Both the position numbers and the translations under genes were made by a program. The notes beneath the pieces were generated by a model. That model saw only the letters and a list, made by a program, of their open reading frames with translations, had not been told where the DNA came from and made no database searches. A stretch of 64,000 nucleotides of DNA, taken from contig NZ_CP122960.1 of NCBI RefSeq assembly GCF_029854195.1, positions 750,001 through 814,000 of the forward strand. Reading direction: 5' to 3'. Within the stretch, counting starts at the first letter, position 1. Each line of letters opens with the position of its first letter. Positions 10,556 through 21,533 of the stretch are shown here, one piece after another. The DNA is from Amylibacter sp. IMCC11727 (GTDB taxonomy: Bacteria; Pseudomonadota; Alphaproteobacteria; Rhodobacterales; Rhodobacteraceae).

Positions 10556-12514
10556 ATGGCTGCTGACAGCTCTAACTCTGAAATTATTCCTGTTCCTGCG
10601 GATATCGCAGCCAATGCGCATATTGATGCGGCCAAGTACAAGGCGATGTATGATGCGTCCATTGCGGACCCTGACGCATTTTGGGGGGAACAGGCCCAGC
10701 AGTTGCAGTGGTCAAACCCGTTCACAAAGGTGAAGAACACAACATACGAACATCCAAATGTTTCCATTAAGTGGTTCGAAGATGGTGCGTTGAACGTGTC
10801 TGAGAATTGTATTGATCGCCATGTGGCGACGCGCGGTGATCAAACGGCGATCATTTGGGAGCCAGACAGCCCGACCGAAGCATCCAAGCATATCACCTAC
10901 AAGGAATTGCACACTCAGGTGAGCAAGTTGGCGAATGTGTATAAATCCTTGGGCGTTGGCAAAGGGGATCGTGTGGTTTTGTATATGCCTATGATCCCAG
11001 AGGCGGCTTATGCGATGCTGGCTTGTGCGCGGATTGGGGCGATTCATTCGATTGTTTTCGGTGGTTTTTCCCCAGATGCCTTGGCGGCGCGGATTTCTGG
11101 GTGTGATGCGAAACTGGTTGTTACGGCGGATCAAGCACCACGTGGCGGCAAGGCGACGCCGTTGAAAGTGAACGCGGATAAGGCGATGGAATCCTGCGGT
11201 GACGTGACCATGTTGGTTGTGGAACGCACGGGTGCGGATGTTGGGTTGAAGGCGGGGCGGGATCATTCCTATTCTGCGTTGATGGCCGATGCGTCTGCTG
11301 ACTGTCCTGCCGAGCAGATGAACGCTGAAGACCCGCTGTTTATTTTGTACACGTCTGGGTCAACAGGGATGCCCAAAGGGGTTGTGCATTCCACGGCGGG
11401 ATATTTGCTGTATGCAGCGATGACGCATAAATATGTGTTTGATTACAAAGATGGCGACATTTTCTGGTGTACGGCAGATGTGGGCTGGGTCACGGGGCAC
11501 AGCTATATCGTGTATGGGCCGCTGGCGAATGGGGCGACGACCCTGATGTTTGAAGGGGTTCCGACATACCCAGATGCGAGCCGTTTCTGGCAGGTGTGTG
11601 AAGAGCATAAAGTGAACCAATTCTATACCGCACCAACGGCCATTCGAGCGTTGATGGGGCAGGGCGATGATTTTGTCACCAAATGCGATTTGTCGTCTTT
11701 GCGGATTTTGGGCACAGTTGGTGAGCCGATCAATCCAGAGGCGTGGAATTGGTACAACGACGTGGTTGGCAAAGGGAATTGCCCGATTGTGGATACGTGG
11801 TGGCAGACAGAAACAGGGGGTCATTTGATGACGCCGCTGCCAGGAGCCATTGGCACAAAGCCTGGATCCTGTACCTTGCCGTTCTTTGGGGTGCAGCCCG
11901 TGATTTTGGAGCCGACAACGGGTGAAGAAATTCACGATGTTGAGGCCGAGGGCGTATTGTGTATCAAAGACAGCTGGCCTGCGCAGATGCGCACGGTCTA
12001 TGGGGATCATGATCGGTTCGTGAAGACGTATTTCGACGATTATAAGGGATATTATTTCACGGGTGATGGCTGTCGTCGGGATGCGGATGGGTATTACTGG
12101 ATCACAGGTCGTGTGGATGATGTGATTAACGTATCTGGCCACCGCATGGGTACGGCGGAAGTGGAAAGCGCGCTTGTGGCCCATGACAAAGTGGCCGAAA
12201 GTGCGGTTGTTGGCTATCCGCACGATATCAAAGGGCAGGGAATTTACGCCTATGTTACGTTGATGTCTGGCGAGGAGCCAACGGAAGCGTTGCGTAAGGA
12301 ATTGTCTGATTGGGTGCGAAAGGAAATCGGCCCGATTGCAAAGCCTGATTTGATTCAATGGGCTCCAGGATTGCCAAAAACGCGGTCAGGCAAAATCATG
12401 CGGCGCATTTTGCGCAAGATTGCTGAGGATGATTTTGGTGCGCTGGGCGATACGTCAACGCTGGCGGACCCAAGTGTGGTGGATGATCTGATTGAGAATC
12501 GGATGAACCGCTGA
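10556..12514 (+). CDS. acs: Acetyl-CoA synthetase
   Basis: The 652-residue enzyme, the same length as E. coli Acs, makes acetyl-CoA from acetate, ATP and CoA through acetyl-AMP. Visible motifs are the P-loop-like YTSGSTGMPKGVVHS, the DTWWQTETGG core and the C-terminal KTRSGKIMRRILRK, whose Lys after SG is the acetylation-controlled catalytic residue. The start was set at 10556, where GGGAG lies eight bases upstream; the longer reading to 10487 adds a tail foreign to the family. It stands alone, with a terminator shared with truA on the other strand. Confidence 0.96.
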   Translation: MAADSSNSEIIPVPADIAANAHIDAAKYKAMYDASIADPDAFWGEQAQQLQWSNPFTKVKNTTYEHPNVSIKWFEDGALNVSENCIDRHVATRGDQTAIIWEPDSPTEASKHITYKELHTQVSKLANVYKSLGVGKGDRVVLYMPMIPEAAYAMLACARIGAIHSIVFGGFSPDALAARISGCDAKLVVTADQAPRGGKATPLKVNADKAMESCGDVTMLVVERTGADVGLKAGRDHSYSALMADASADCPAEQMNAEDPLFILYTSGSTGMPKGVVHSTAGYLLYAAMTHKYVFDYKDGDIFWCTADVGWVTGHSYIVYGPLANGATTLMFEGVPTYPDASRFWQVCEEHKVNQFYTAPTAIRALMGQGDDFVTKCDLSSLRILGTVGEPINPEAWNWYNDVVGKGNCPIVDTWWQTETGGHLMTPLPGAIGTKPGSCTLPFFGVQPVILEPTTGEEIHDVEAEGVLCIKDSWPAQMRTVYGDHDRFVKTYFDDYKGYYFTGDGCRRDADGYYWITGRVDDVINVSGHRMGTAEVESALVAHDKVAESAVVGYPHDIKGQGIYAYVTLMSGEEPTEALRKELSDWVRKEIGPIAKPDLIQWAPGLPKTRSGKIMRRILRKIAEDDFGALGDTSTLADPSVVDDLIENRMNR

Positions 12515-12525
12515 CGGCAAATTTT

Positions 12526-12548
12526 GAGTATTTTAGGACAAAAGAAAC
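12526..12548 (+). repeat. Intergenic motif copy 1 (GAGTATTTTAGGACAAAAGA)
   Basis: One of four related copies in this window, found after acs, ileS, dapB and the LivF gene. Each lies next to a hairpin at a 3' gene end. Confidence 0.6.
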
Positions 12549-12578
12549 AGGGCGTTGGAGTTTTTTCAGCGCCCTTTT
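12549..12578. terminator. Terminator between acs and truA
   Basis: AGGGCG and CGCCCT arms (12549-12554 and 12569-12574) are followed by TTTTTC on the plus strand, closing acs. The convergent truA ends at 12580, so the stem may serve both. Confidence 0.65.
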
Positions 12579-12579
12579 T

Positions 12580-13347
12580 CTATGCGAATGGGTCAGTGGG
12601 GTATTTCACATGGGCGAGGTAGAGGCCGTGTGGGGGGCAGACTGTTCCGCAATGGCTGCGGTCTTTTGCGTCTAACGCGTCTCGCACGCGGCCGGGGTGC
12701 CAAGAGCCGCTGCCCACGTGCTCTAGGGTGCCAACAAAGCTGCGCACTTGGTTGTGGAGGAAGGAGCGGGCGCGAATTTTGAAGTGGTATTCTGTGCCGC
12801 CTTCGTAGGCGTGTTCGGTGATGGAGAGTTCATCGAGTGTGCGCACAGGGCTGTCTGCTTGGCAGATTGTGGAGCGGAACGTTGTGAAATCGTGGCGGCC
12901 CAAAAGGTGGTTTGCCCCCGTTTGCATGGCGGCAAGGTCGAGGGGTTTGCGGACTTGCCACACAAGGCCTTCGTCGTGGGTGACGGGGGCGCGGCGTGCG
13001 ATGAGGCGGAAGTGGTATGTGCGTTCCAGCGCAGTGAATCTGGCGTGGAAATCATCTTCAACGCGGGCGCAGTTGGTGATGGCGATGGGATTCGGTTTGA
13101 GGTGGAAATTCAACGCCTCGGACAAACGAAAAGGGTCCCAATCGGTGGCCATGTCCAGATGTGCCACTTGGCCGGTTGCGTGAACGCCTGCGTCGGTGCG
13201 GCCCGCCCCTTGTATGCCTTGATGATCTTTCTCCAGCACGCGCAAGGCGGATTCGATGCAGCCTTGCACCGAAGTGAGGTCCGTTTGGCGTTGCCAGCCG
13301 ACAAAAGGTTTGCCGTGGTATTCGATTTTGAGCGCATATCTGGGCAT
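12580..13347 (-). CDS. truA: tRNA pseudouridine synthase A
   Basis: This 255-residue enzyme converts U38-U40 in the tRNA anticodon arm to pseudouridine. The catalytic motif GRTDAGVHATGQVAHLD is at about residues 50-66, with D the nucleophile. The opening RYALKIEYHGKPFVGWQRQ and the C-terminal FLHNQVRSFVGTLEHVG are also typical. The length is close to the family norm (about 250-270). It is convergent with acs and divergent from the YcjX gene; no operon partner. Confidence 0.95.
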   Translation of the reverse strand: MPRYALKIEYHGKPFVGWQRQTDLTSVQGCIESALRVLEKDHQGIQGAGRTDAGVHATGQVAHLDMATDWDPFRLSEALNFHLKPNPIAITNCARVEDDFHARFTALERTYHFRLIARRAPVTHDEGLVWQVRKPLDLAAMQTGANHLLGRHDFTTFRSTICQADSPVRTLDELSITEHAYEGGTEYHFKIRARSFLHNQVRSFVGTLEHVGSGSWHPGRVRDALDAKDRSHCGTVCPPHGLYLAHVKYPTDPFA

Positions 13348-13460
13348 TTCAGTGCGATACCCTGTGGATGCGTGTTTGCCAAGTCTATGAAATGGAGCGC
13401 AGCATGCCTACATTAGGACGGAAGCGTTGAAAGGATTGCGTTATTTTAGGCATTGGCACA

Positions 13461-14867
13461 GTGATTGATGGCATCACGCGGCAGGTTGAATTGCTGTCTG
13501 ATGGGGTGAGTGAAACGTTTTTCGAACCTGTTATTCGGTTGGGGGTGACGGGTTTGTCACGCGCCGGTAAGACGGTGTTTATCACGTCTTTGGTGGCGAA
13601 CCTGCTTGATCGGGGGCGGATGCCGGCCTTGCGGGCTGCGGGGCAAGGACGGATTGAGGCGGCGTTTTTGCAGCCTCAACCCAATGATATTGTGCCGCGG
13701 TTCGACTATGAAACACATCTGTCTGCGATGACGGGTGAGGGTGCGCATTGGCCCGAAAGCACACGGGCGATTTCGCAGTTGCGGTTGTCGTTGAAGGTGG
13801 CCCCTGCGGGGGTGTTGTCGGCGCTGAAATCGGCGCGGACCGTACATATTGATATTGTGGATTACCCTGGTGAGTGGTTGTTGGATTTACCGCTGATGGA
13901 ACAAAGCTTTGCTGAATGGTCCGAATCGGCGATTTCGCTGGCGCGTGGACCAGCGCGCGCGGAGATGGCGGCAGAGTGGTTGGCGCTGTTGGACGAAACG
14001 GACGGGGCGTCGGCGCTCGCGGAGCCAGTGGCGCAAAAGTTGGCGGCGGCGTTTACGGATTATTTGCAAGCGTGTCGGGCGGCTGGACTTTCGGCTTGTG
14101 CCCCTGGTCGGTTCTTGATGCCAGGGGATTTGGCTGGGTCGCCTGCGTTAACGTTTTCACCGTTATTGCCGAGCGATACGCCGCGCCGCTCTTTGGCGCG
14201 TGAAATGGCACGGCGGTATGAGGCCTATAAAAATCAGGTGGTGTATCCGTTTTTTCGGGATCATTTTTCGCGCATAGATCGCCAAGTGGTGTTGGTGGAT
14301 GCGCTGGGCGCAATCCATGCGGGCCCCCAAGCGGTGGGTGATTTGCGCGATGCACTGGCCGAGATTATGGGATGTTTTAAAGCGGGGCAGAACGGTTGGT
14401 TTTCGGCGTTGCGCGGTAAATCTGTGGAGCGGGTTTTGTTCGCTGCCACAAAGGCGGACCATGTGCATCAATCCCAGCATCAGGCGTTGACCCATATCAT
14501 GGGTGCGTTGGTGCGGTCGGCGCGGCAAAAGGCAGAATTTCAGGGGGCACGCACGGATGCGATGGCGATTGCGTCTTTGCGGGCCACGACCGAAGAAACG
14601 CGCACGCATGATGGGGAAACTCTTGATCTTGTGCGCGGGCGCTCGCTTGAAACAGGGAAGCAGGTGGCGATGTATGCGGGGGCGTTGCCAGAGGATGCGT
14701 CGGTTTTGCTGAAACCTGCAGAAGCGGATCAGCAAGGGTGGTTAAACGGAGAATATGCGGTGATGGGATTTGCACCTGCGGAGGCATCGCCCAAGGCAGG
14801 GGATGGGCCACCCCATATTCGGCTGGATCGTGTGGCGGAGTTTTTGATTGGGGATCGGTTGGGATGA
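13461..14867 (+). CDS. YcjX-family P-loop protein (DUF463)
   Basis: The 468-residue soluble protein carries a Walker A motif GLSRAGKTVFITSL at about residues 31-44 and the matching YcjX features DIVDYPGEWLLDLPL and AATKADHVH (a G4-like element). The family is a nucleotide-binding protein linked to envelope stress in gammaproteobacteria, with no firm reaction known. The start is GTG at 13461; the ribosome site is weak, so the true start could shift by a few codons. The stop overlaps the next gene (YcjF type) in ATGA, so the two proteins are made together and probably interact, as in E. coli where ycjX and ycjF are adjacent. Confidence 0.85.
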   Translation: MIDGITRQVELLSDGVSETFFEPVIRLGVTGLSRAGKTVFITSLVANLLDRGRMPALRAAGQGRIEAAFLQPQPNDIVPRFDYETHLSAMTGEGAHWPESTRAISQLRLSLKVAPAGVLSALKSARTVHIDIVDYPGEWLLDLPLMEQSFAEWSESAISLARGPARAEMAAEWLALLDETDGASALAEPVAQKLAAAFTDYLQACRAAGLSACAPGRFLMPGDLAGSPALTFSPLLPSDTPRRSLAREMARRYEAYKNQVVYPFFRDHFSRIDRQVVLVDALGAIHAGPQAVGDLRDALAEIMGCFKAGQNGWFSALRGKSVERVLFAATKADHVHQSQHQALTHIMGALVRSARQKAEFQGARTDAMAIASLRATTEETRTHDGETLDLVRGRSLETGKQVAMYAGALPEDASVLLKPAEADQQGWLNGEYAVMGFAPAEASPKAGDGPPHIRLDRVAEFLIGDRLG

Positions 14868-15847
14868 GTAAAAAGCCTGTGGTGATCGAGCTGGATGACA
14901 GCGAGCCTGTGCCGACTCCTGTAGACGCCCCTGTTGTGATGAGCGAAACGCCCGCGCCTGCGCTGGAACATGGCTTGCGATTTGCGGCGCGGCGGCGTGG
15001 GTTTGGAATTTGGCGGCTATTTTGGGCGGCGGTGGTTGCGTTGATCACGTTTATGATTGGCGTGTTCGTCTGGGATTTTGCGGCAGAAATGCTGGCGCGC
15101 AATGTTTGGCTGGGCCGTGCGGCGCTGATCCTGCTGGGGTTGGCGATGTTGGCGTTACTAAGCGTGGCAGGGCGCGAGTTGGCGACCCTATCGCGGCTCA
15201 AACGGATTGATGGGCTGCGCGGTGATGCGGAAGCTGTCATTCAATCAGGGGACATGGGGCAGGCCAAAGCGTTTCAAGCGCGATTGCTGCGGCTGTATCG
15301 CGGGCGGGCCGATGTGCGCTGGGCGCTTGCAGAGATCGAGGATGGGCAGGCGGATGTGTTTGATGCGGCGTCGTTGGTGCAGCTGAATGAAACCCAATTG
15401 ATGCGGGCATTGGATGACCAGGCGCAAGGGTGTATCGAAAACGCCGCGCGGCAGGTGGCAACGGCAACGGCGATTGTACCTTTGGCCTTTGCCGATGTGA
15501 TTGTGGCGTTGACGGCGAATTTGCGCATGATCCGACAGATTGCGCAGATATATGGCGGGCGATCTGGCACCTTTGGCGCGTGGCGATTGACCAAAGCGGT
15601 TGCGGCGCATTTGGTGGCCACGGGAGCTGTTGCTATTGGCGATGATCTGATTGGATCGGTTGCTGGTGGCGGTGTTTTGTCAAAAATCTCGCGTAGGTTT
15701 GGGGAAGGTGTGATCAACGGCGCGTTGACCGCGCGGGTTGGAGTTGCCGCGATGGAAGTGTGCCGCCCGATGCCGTTTATAAATGAAGACAAGCCGCGTG
15801 TGACGGGAATTATTAAGCGCAGTTTGACGGGGCTGTTTGGCCGATGA
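14864..15847 (+). CDS. YcjF-family inner-membrane protein (TIGR01620 type)
   Basis: The 327-residue protein has a charged, Pro-rich N-terminus (about 40 residues) and then two membrane segments near residues 47-68 and 80-100. A helical domain follows, with GCIENAARQVATATAIVP and the conserved LRMIRQIAQIYGGRSGTFGAWRL block of the YcjF family. The ATG at 14864 overlaps the YcjX stop by four bases. The longer ORF to 14738 is an alternative frame of the upstream gene. The biochemical role is unknown; the coupling to the YcjX P-loop protein suggests a membrane-anchored partner. Confidence 0.85.
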   Translation: MSKKPVVIELDDSEPVPTPVDAPVVMSETPAPALEHGLRFAARRRGFGIWRLFWAAVVALITFMIGVFVWDFAAEMLARNVWLGRAALILLGLAMLALLSVAGRELATLSRLKRIDGLRGDAEAVIQSGDMGQAKAFQARLLRLYRGRADVRWALAEIEDGQADVFDAASLVQLNETQLMRALDDQAQGCIENAARQVATATAIVPLAFADVIVALTANLRMIRQIAQIYGGRSGTFGAWRLTKAVAAHLVATGAVAIGDDLIGSVAGGGVLSKISRRFGEGVINGALTARVGVAAMEVCRPMPFINEDKPRVTGIIKRSLTGLFGR

Positions 15848-15872
15848 TGTCCCGAGAGGTTTGGCGCAAAGC

Positions 15873-15887
15873 TTAACAATGAGTTAA
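15873..15887. promoter_or_regulatory. CtrA-type box TTAA-N7-TTAA
   Basis: TTAACAATGAGTTAA matches the full CtrA recognition pattern, two TTAA half-sites seven bases apart. It lies 26 bases after the YcjF stop and just before the ACGCGT array. The flanking genes are convergent, so the target promoter is not evident. Confidence 0.45.
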
Positions 15888-15891
15888 CCTT

Positions 15892-15941
15892 GACGCGTCT
15901 TAGAACACGCGTCGTCAACAACGCGTCGAGCAAGACGCGTC
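15892..15941. repeat. Four ACGCGT palindromes at exact 14-bp pitch
   Basis: ACGCGT occurs at 15893, 15907, 15921 and 15935, each 14 bases from the next. The block is also an imperfect palindrome centred at 15916.5: ten-base outer arms GACGCGTCTT / AAGACGCGTC and six-base inner arms. No T-tract follows on either strand, so a simple terminator is unlikely. Confidence 0.75.
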
Positions 15942-16005
15942 TGGGTTAGGTGTTTGGTAAGGACTTGGGGGCAATTGACGGCGCTGTCGTTTGATGGGCG
16001 GCGTT

Positions 16006-16425
16006 TCATACCAAATTTGGTGGTGCTCCGGTGCGATGGCTTTGCATCTCTACCCCCATGCGCAGGCTCCGCCCGATGCGGTGGGCAAGGGCAGACCATT
16101 GAACTGCGATTTCTGGTGAGAGTATGGCGCTTAACGTTGCATCAAAAAGGTTCAGCCAATCCGTAAACATGCGCGGTTCGAGGGCTGAGATGCCCGAATG
16201 TACGAGCATGGGATTGCCGTCATAGCCGCGTTCATACAGGAGCGCATTGGACCAGAAATCTGTGATTTTGGCTTCATGGGCGTGCCAGATAGCGGGGTCT
16301 TTGGACAAGATGTCATTAAACAGCGGTCCAAGAACAGGATCCACACGCACGTTTGCGTAAAATTGGTGAACCACCTGTTCGATTTGGGGGCGTGTAACGG
16401 CTATGCGTGGCGGTTGCGCGGTCAA
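16006..16425 (-). CDS. Group III truncated hemoglobin
   Basis: The product is a 139-residue globin-fold heme protein. The group III pattern is visible: HQFYANVRVDPVLGPLFNDI in the A/B helices, then WHAHEAKITDFWSNALLYERGYDGNP, and the proximal histidine in NPMLVHSG. The likely start is TTG at 16425. It overlaps the stop of the preceding small gene as TTGA, giving about the normal length for the group; the longer ORF to 16533 only adds antisense-like Arg-rich sequence. Group III globins are associated with nitric oxide or oxygen chemistry; with an NsrR-like regulator next door, NO handling is the best inference. Confidence 0.82.
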   Translation of the reverse strand: MTAQPPRIAVTRPQIEQVVHQFYANVRVDPVLGPLFNDILSKDPAIWHAHEAKITDFWSNALLYERGYDGNPMLVHSGISALEPRMFTDWLNLFDATLSAILSPEIAVQWSALAHRIGRSLRMGVEMQSHRTGAPPNLV

Positions 16426-16577
16426 TTCAGAATCCAAACCACGATCAGCCCAAGCGGCAACCAAAACAGCATGTTGAAAAAGGAGCGGAGCAAGCCGAGC
16501 TCGCCTTTTGGGTCTACGTCGAAGGCTTCGCACATTTTGGTGCCAGGCCAGAGGATGACATCTGCGATCTTTTCCAT
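16422..16577 (-). CDS. Small membrane protein coupled to the truncated globin
   Basis: This 51-residue ORF begins MEKIADVILWPGTKMCEAFD and ends in one hydrophobic membrane segment, FFNMLFWLPLGLIVVWILN. AAAGGACTCCCCAA directly before the ATG at 16577 gives a good ribosome site. Its TGA overlaps the TTG start of the globin, so both are on one message and translation is coupled. A single Cys (residue 16) lies in the N-terminal soluble part. No family was recognised. It may anchor the globin or pass electrons or ligand to it; this is inference from coupling only. Confidence 0.75.
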   Translation of the reverse strand: MEKIADVILWPGTKMCEAFDVDPKGELGLLRSFFNMLFWLPLGLIVVWILN

Positions 16578-16605
16578 TTGGGGAGTCCTTTAATAGGTAT
16601 TTTGG

Positions 16606-16638
16606 ATGCGTATTTTATATACTTGTTAAATGCGTATT
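16606..16638. promoter_or_regulatory. Candidate Rrf2/NsrR operator, direct repeats ATGCGTATT
   Basis: ATGCGTATT occurs at 16606-16614 and 16630-16638, 24 bases apart, in the spacer between the divergent globin operon and the Rrf2 gene. A related TAAATGC follows at 16640. The AT-rich ATGC-centred words resemble known NsrR half-sites. Confidence 0.45.
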
Positions 16639-16658
16639 GTAAATGCTAATTATGTCGC

Positions 16659-17087
16659 ATGCAGATGACGAAATACACAGACTATGGTTTGCGGGTGCTG
16701 ATGGCGCTGGCGGTTACGGACGAAAAAGCGTTGGGCGCTGGGGTGATTGCGGCGCAGTACGGAATATCAACACACCATGTGGCCAAAATCGCAACGGCGC
16801 TGGTGGCTGGCGGTTTCATTGTTTCAGAACGTGGGCGCGGCGGTGGGTTGCGTTTAGCGCGCCCTGCGGCGCAGATCAGTTTGGGCGCAGTGGTGCGGCA
16901 TCTGTCTATGGGGGACACATTGGTGGAATGTTTGGGCGACGGATCAACCTGCTGCATCCTGCCTGCCTGTGGGTTGCGCGGACCGTTACAGGTGGCGCAA
17001 GAGGCGTTTTTTACAACGCTGGATGGGTACAGTGTGGCGGATACAGTGGTTCAACGTTCGGCGTTAAGATCGCTGTTGGCGAGTTGA
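16659..17087 (+). CDS. Rrf2-family regulator, NsrR-like
   Basis: The 142-residue protein has the Rrf2 winged helix (TKYTDYGLRVLMALAV at the start, then YGISTHHVAKIATALVAGG and the wing RGRGGGLRLARPA). Cysteines 91, 98/99 and 104 in VECLGDGSTCCILPACGL match the three-Cys [Fe-S] site of NsrR, the nitric-oxide sensor. It is divergent from the small membrane protein/globin operon, so NO-controlled repression of that operon is the natural reading. Two ATGs lie six bases apart at the start (16659, 16665). Its last 37 bases overlap the end of the convergent flavin monooxygenase. Confidence 0.88.
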   Translation: MQMTKYTDYGLRVLMALAVTDEKALGAGVIAAQYGISTHHVAKIATALVAGGFIVSERGRGGGLRLARPAAQISLGAVVRHLSMGDTLVECLGDGSTCCILPACGLRGPLQVAQEAFFTTLDGYSVADTVVQRSALRSLLAS

Positions 17088-18247
17088 CCGAGGGAGGTTA
17101 ATTCGCCGCTGACCATCTTTTGCAGGACCGTGCGGATCACGGGCAAGTCACTGACAGGGGCCAAGAGGTGATCGCGCAGGATTGGCAGGATCGTGCTGTC
17201 AGATTGATAAAACGGCGTAAACGCACGGCTCATGACTTGATAAATGCGTACATGCCAGCGGCGCAGGGTTGCATAATCGGCCAGTGCCATCTCCACCGTT
17301 TTGTGGCGCAGAGAGTGCGCAAGGGCCATGGCATCAAGCAGAGCCATATTGGCCCCTTGGCCGAGTTGTGGGCTGGTACGGTGGGCGGCATCACCGATAA
17401 AGGCAAGGCGGTCATCGGTTGGGTTGCGCAATGTGCCGTGGCTGTAACGGGCCATGGTGAGGTCGCTGTGATCTGTCAGCAATTCTGCATAGGGGGCAAA
17501 ATCGGGCCAAAGGGATGAAGCCTGTTTTTTCCAATCCGCAAACGGAGCCATACGCCAATCTTCAAAGCTGTCACGCGGCAAAGACCAGAACAGCGCGGTT
17601 TTGTGGGCTTGGTCATTTGGTAGAAAACCCACGGGCAAAATACCGACCATAGTAGAGGCCTTGCGGTAGCATTGGGCGAGGGTATTCTGTGGTGCGATTG
17701 GTGTGTCCACGACCCCCCAAAGCGCGCCATAACTGAGCGGGATCGGTTGCATGGGGGACAAGGGGGAATCAACGCCGCTGCCGTCAATAACAAGATCGAA
17801 AGGGCCGAGGTCTGTATCATTGCTGAACAGGTGGCGGCCAGCGGTGCGGTTTTTGCTGGCGGTGATCGGGGTGGCTGATACGATGGTGGCACCTGCCGTT
17901 ATCGCAGCGTGATGGACGCAATCAAACAGGCTGGCGCGGTGCATGGCGAGGCCGAAACGGGTTCGCTCTTTGTCGTAAGTAACGTTCAGAACTTTGCGCC
18001 CAGAGGTGGCCTCTACCCCGATCATATCGTGGATTTTGTTGCCCAAACCCATGGCGCGATCCCCCACGCCAAGCGCGTTGAGAACCATCAGTCCAATAGG
18101 TTGCATCACAAGTCCAGAGCCAACGGGGGCGGGGGCATCGAATTGATCAAAAACGGTGACGGCGTGGCCATCGCGAGCAAGAAACGCTGCGGCGGCGAGA
18201 CCGCCAATCCCAGCCCCTGCCACGGCAATATTGTATTTAAGTGTCAT
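17051..18247 (-). CDS. FAD-dependent monooxygenase, aromatic hydroxylase type
   Basis: The 398-residue flavoprotein has an N-terminal FAD dinucleotide fold (VAGAGIGGLAAAAFLARDG, residues 9-27) and the second FAD motif AFIGDAAHRTSPQLGQGAN near residues 290-308, followed by a helical C-terminus. This is the class that hydroxylates aromatic or related ring substrates using NAD(P)H and oxygen (salicylate hydroxylase and UbiH relatives). The substrate is not evident. The gene stands alone, ending inside the Rrf2 gene on the opposite strand and starting 97 bases from the ileS leader ORF. Confidence 0.85.
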   Translation of the reverse strand: MTLKYNIAVAGAGIGGLAAAAFLARDGHAVTVFDQFDAPAPVGSGLVMQPIGLMVLNALGVGDRAMGLGNKIHDMIGVEATSGRKVLNVTYDKERTRFGLAMHRASLFDCVHHAAITAGATIVSATPITASKNRTAGRHLFSNDTDLGPFDLVIDGSGVDSPLSPMQPIPLSYGALWGVVDTPIAPQNTLAQCYRKASTMVGILPVGFLPNDQAHKTALFWSLPRDSFEDWRMAPFADWKKQASSLWPDFAPYAELLTDHSDLTMARYSHGTLRNPTDDRLAFIGDAAHRTSPQLGQGANMALLDAMALAHSLRHKTVEMALADYATLRRWHVRIYQVMSRAFTPFYQSDSTILPILRDHLLAPVSDLPVIRTVLQKMVSGELTSLGQLANSDLNAER

Positions 18248-18344
18248 GGCCTGAGCCTAGCGCAATACGGGCGAATTGGAATGCCCGCGATTGTCGCATT
18301 TCATTGGCTGGACGGATGCGCGCAGCGTGGTTATAAGGCCTGCC

Positions 18345-18395
18345 ATGGAACAGATATTCGGCATTATTATTCGAATTACTTACCCGGCGCTCTAA
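18345..18395 (+). CDS. Isoleucine-rich leader peptide upstream of ileS
   Basis: This 16-codon ORF encodes MEQIFGIIIRITYPAL and stops with TAA at 18393. Five of 16 residues are Ile, three of them consecutive. TAAGG lies six bases before the ATG, a good ribosome site. The ORF ends 75 bases before ileS and its last codons form the left arm of a seven-pair GC hairpin. Together these are the marks of a leader peptide that senses charged tRNA-Ile, as known for amino-acid operons. It was found by eye and has not been tested for conservation. Confidence 0.6.
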   Translation: MEQIFGIIIRITYPAL

Positions 18396-18434
18396 GAGTT
18401 GAGACGCCGGGACAAGGCGTTTGAATCCCGCGCC
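18383..18434 (+). promoter_or_regulatory. Mutually exclusive hairpins in the ileS leader
   Basis: CCCGGCG (18383-18389) pairs with CGCCGGG (18405-18411). The second arm can instead pair as CGGGA (18408-18412) with TCCCG (18426-18430), and GGCG (18416-18419) with CGCC (18431-18434). No T-tract follows, so control might be translational or Rho-linked and not a classic intrinsic terminator. Confidence 0.5.
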
Positions 18435-18470
18435 GCCCCTCTGACATGATGACAAGACGGAGCCACGACC

Positions 18471-21377
<2,907 letters not shown>

Positions 21378-21382
21378 TATTC

Positions 21383-21505
21383 AAGGGCCCTTTAAAGCGT
21401 TTCGACTTTATTTTGAAACGCAATTCCCTGCCTGTGGCCAAGGCCACAACGGGATTTGCGTTACATGATGATCAAAGGGTCGAAACGCTATAGGGCCCTT
21501 TTTCT
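21383..21505 (+). repeat. 118-nt nested hairpin ending in a T-tract after ileS
   Basis: Arms pair in series around one centre: AAGGGCCCT (21383) with AGGGCCCTT (21492), AGCGTTTCGAC (21396) with GTCGAAACGCT (21479), TTTTGA (21411) with TCAAAG (21472), AACGCAATTCCC (21417) with GGGATTTGCGTT (21451), and TGTGGCC (21433) with GGCCACA (21442) over a two-base loop. TTTTTC follows, so it can terminate ileS. It is far larger than a terminator needs to be. Confidence 0.8.
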
Positions 21506-21507
21506 TT

Positions 21508-21530
21508 GAGTATTTTAGGAACAAAGAAAC
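21508..21530 (+). repeat. Intergenic motif copy 2
   Basis: GAGTATTTTAGGAACAAAGA differs from the copy at 12526 by one two-base swap and directly follows the ileS hairpin. Confidence 0.6.
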
Positions 21531-21533
21531 GGC

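Noticed and set aside
11360..12358. 332-codon minus-strand frame inside acs
   Set aside because: Shadow of acs, with no ribosome site or domain.
15892..15941. ACGCGT array as a plain intrinsic terminator between convergent genes
   Set aside because: No T-tract on either strand, and the exact 14-bp pitch is not explained by a simple stem.
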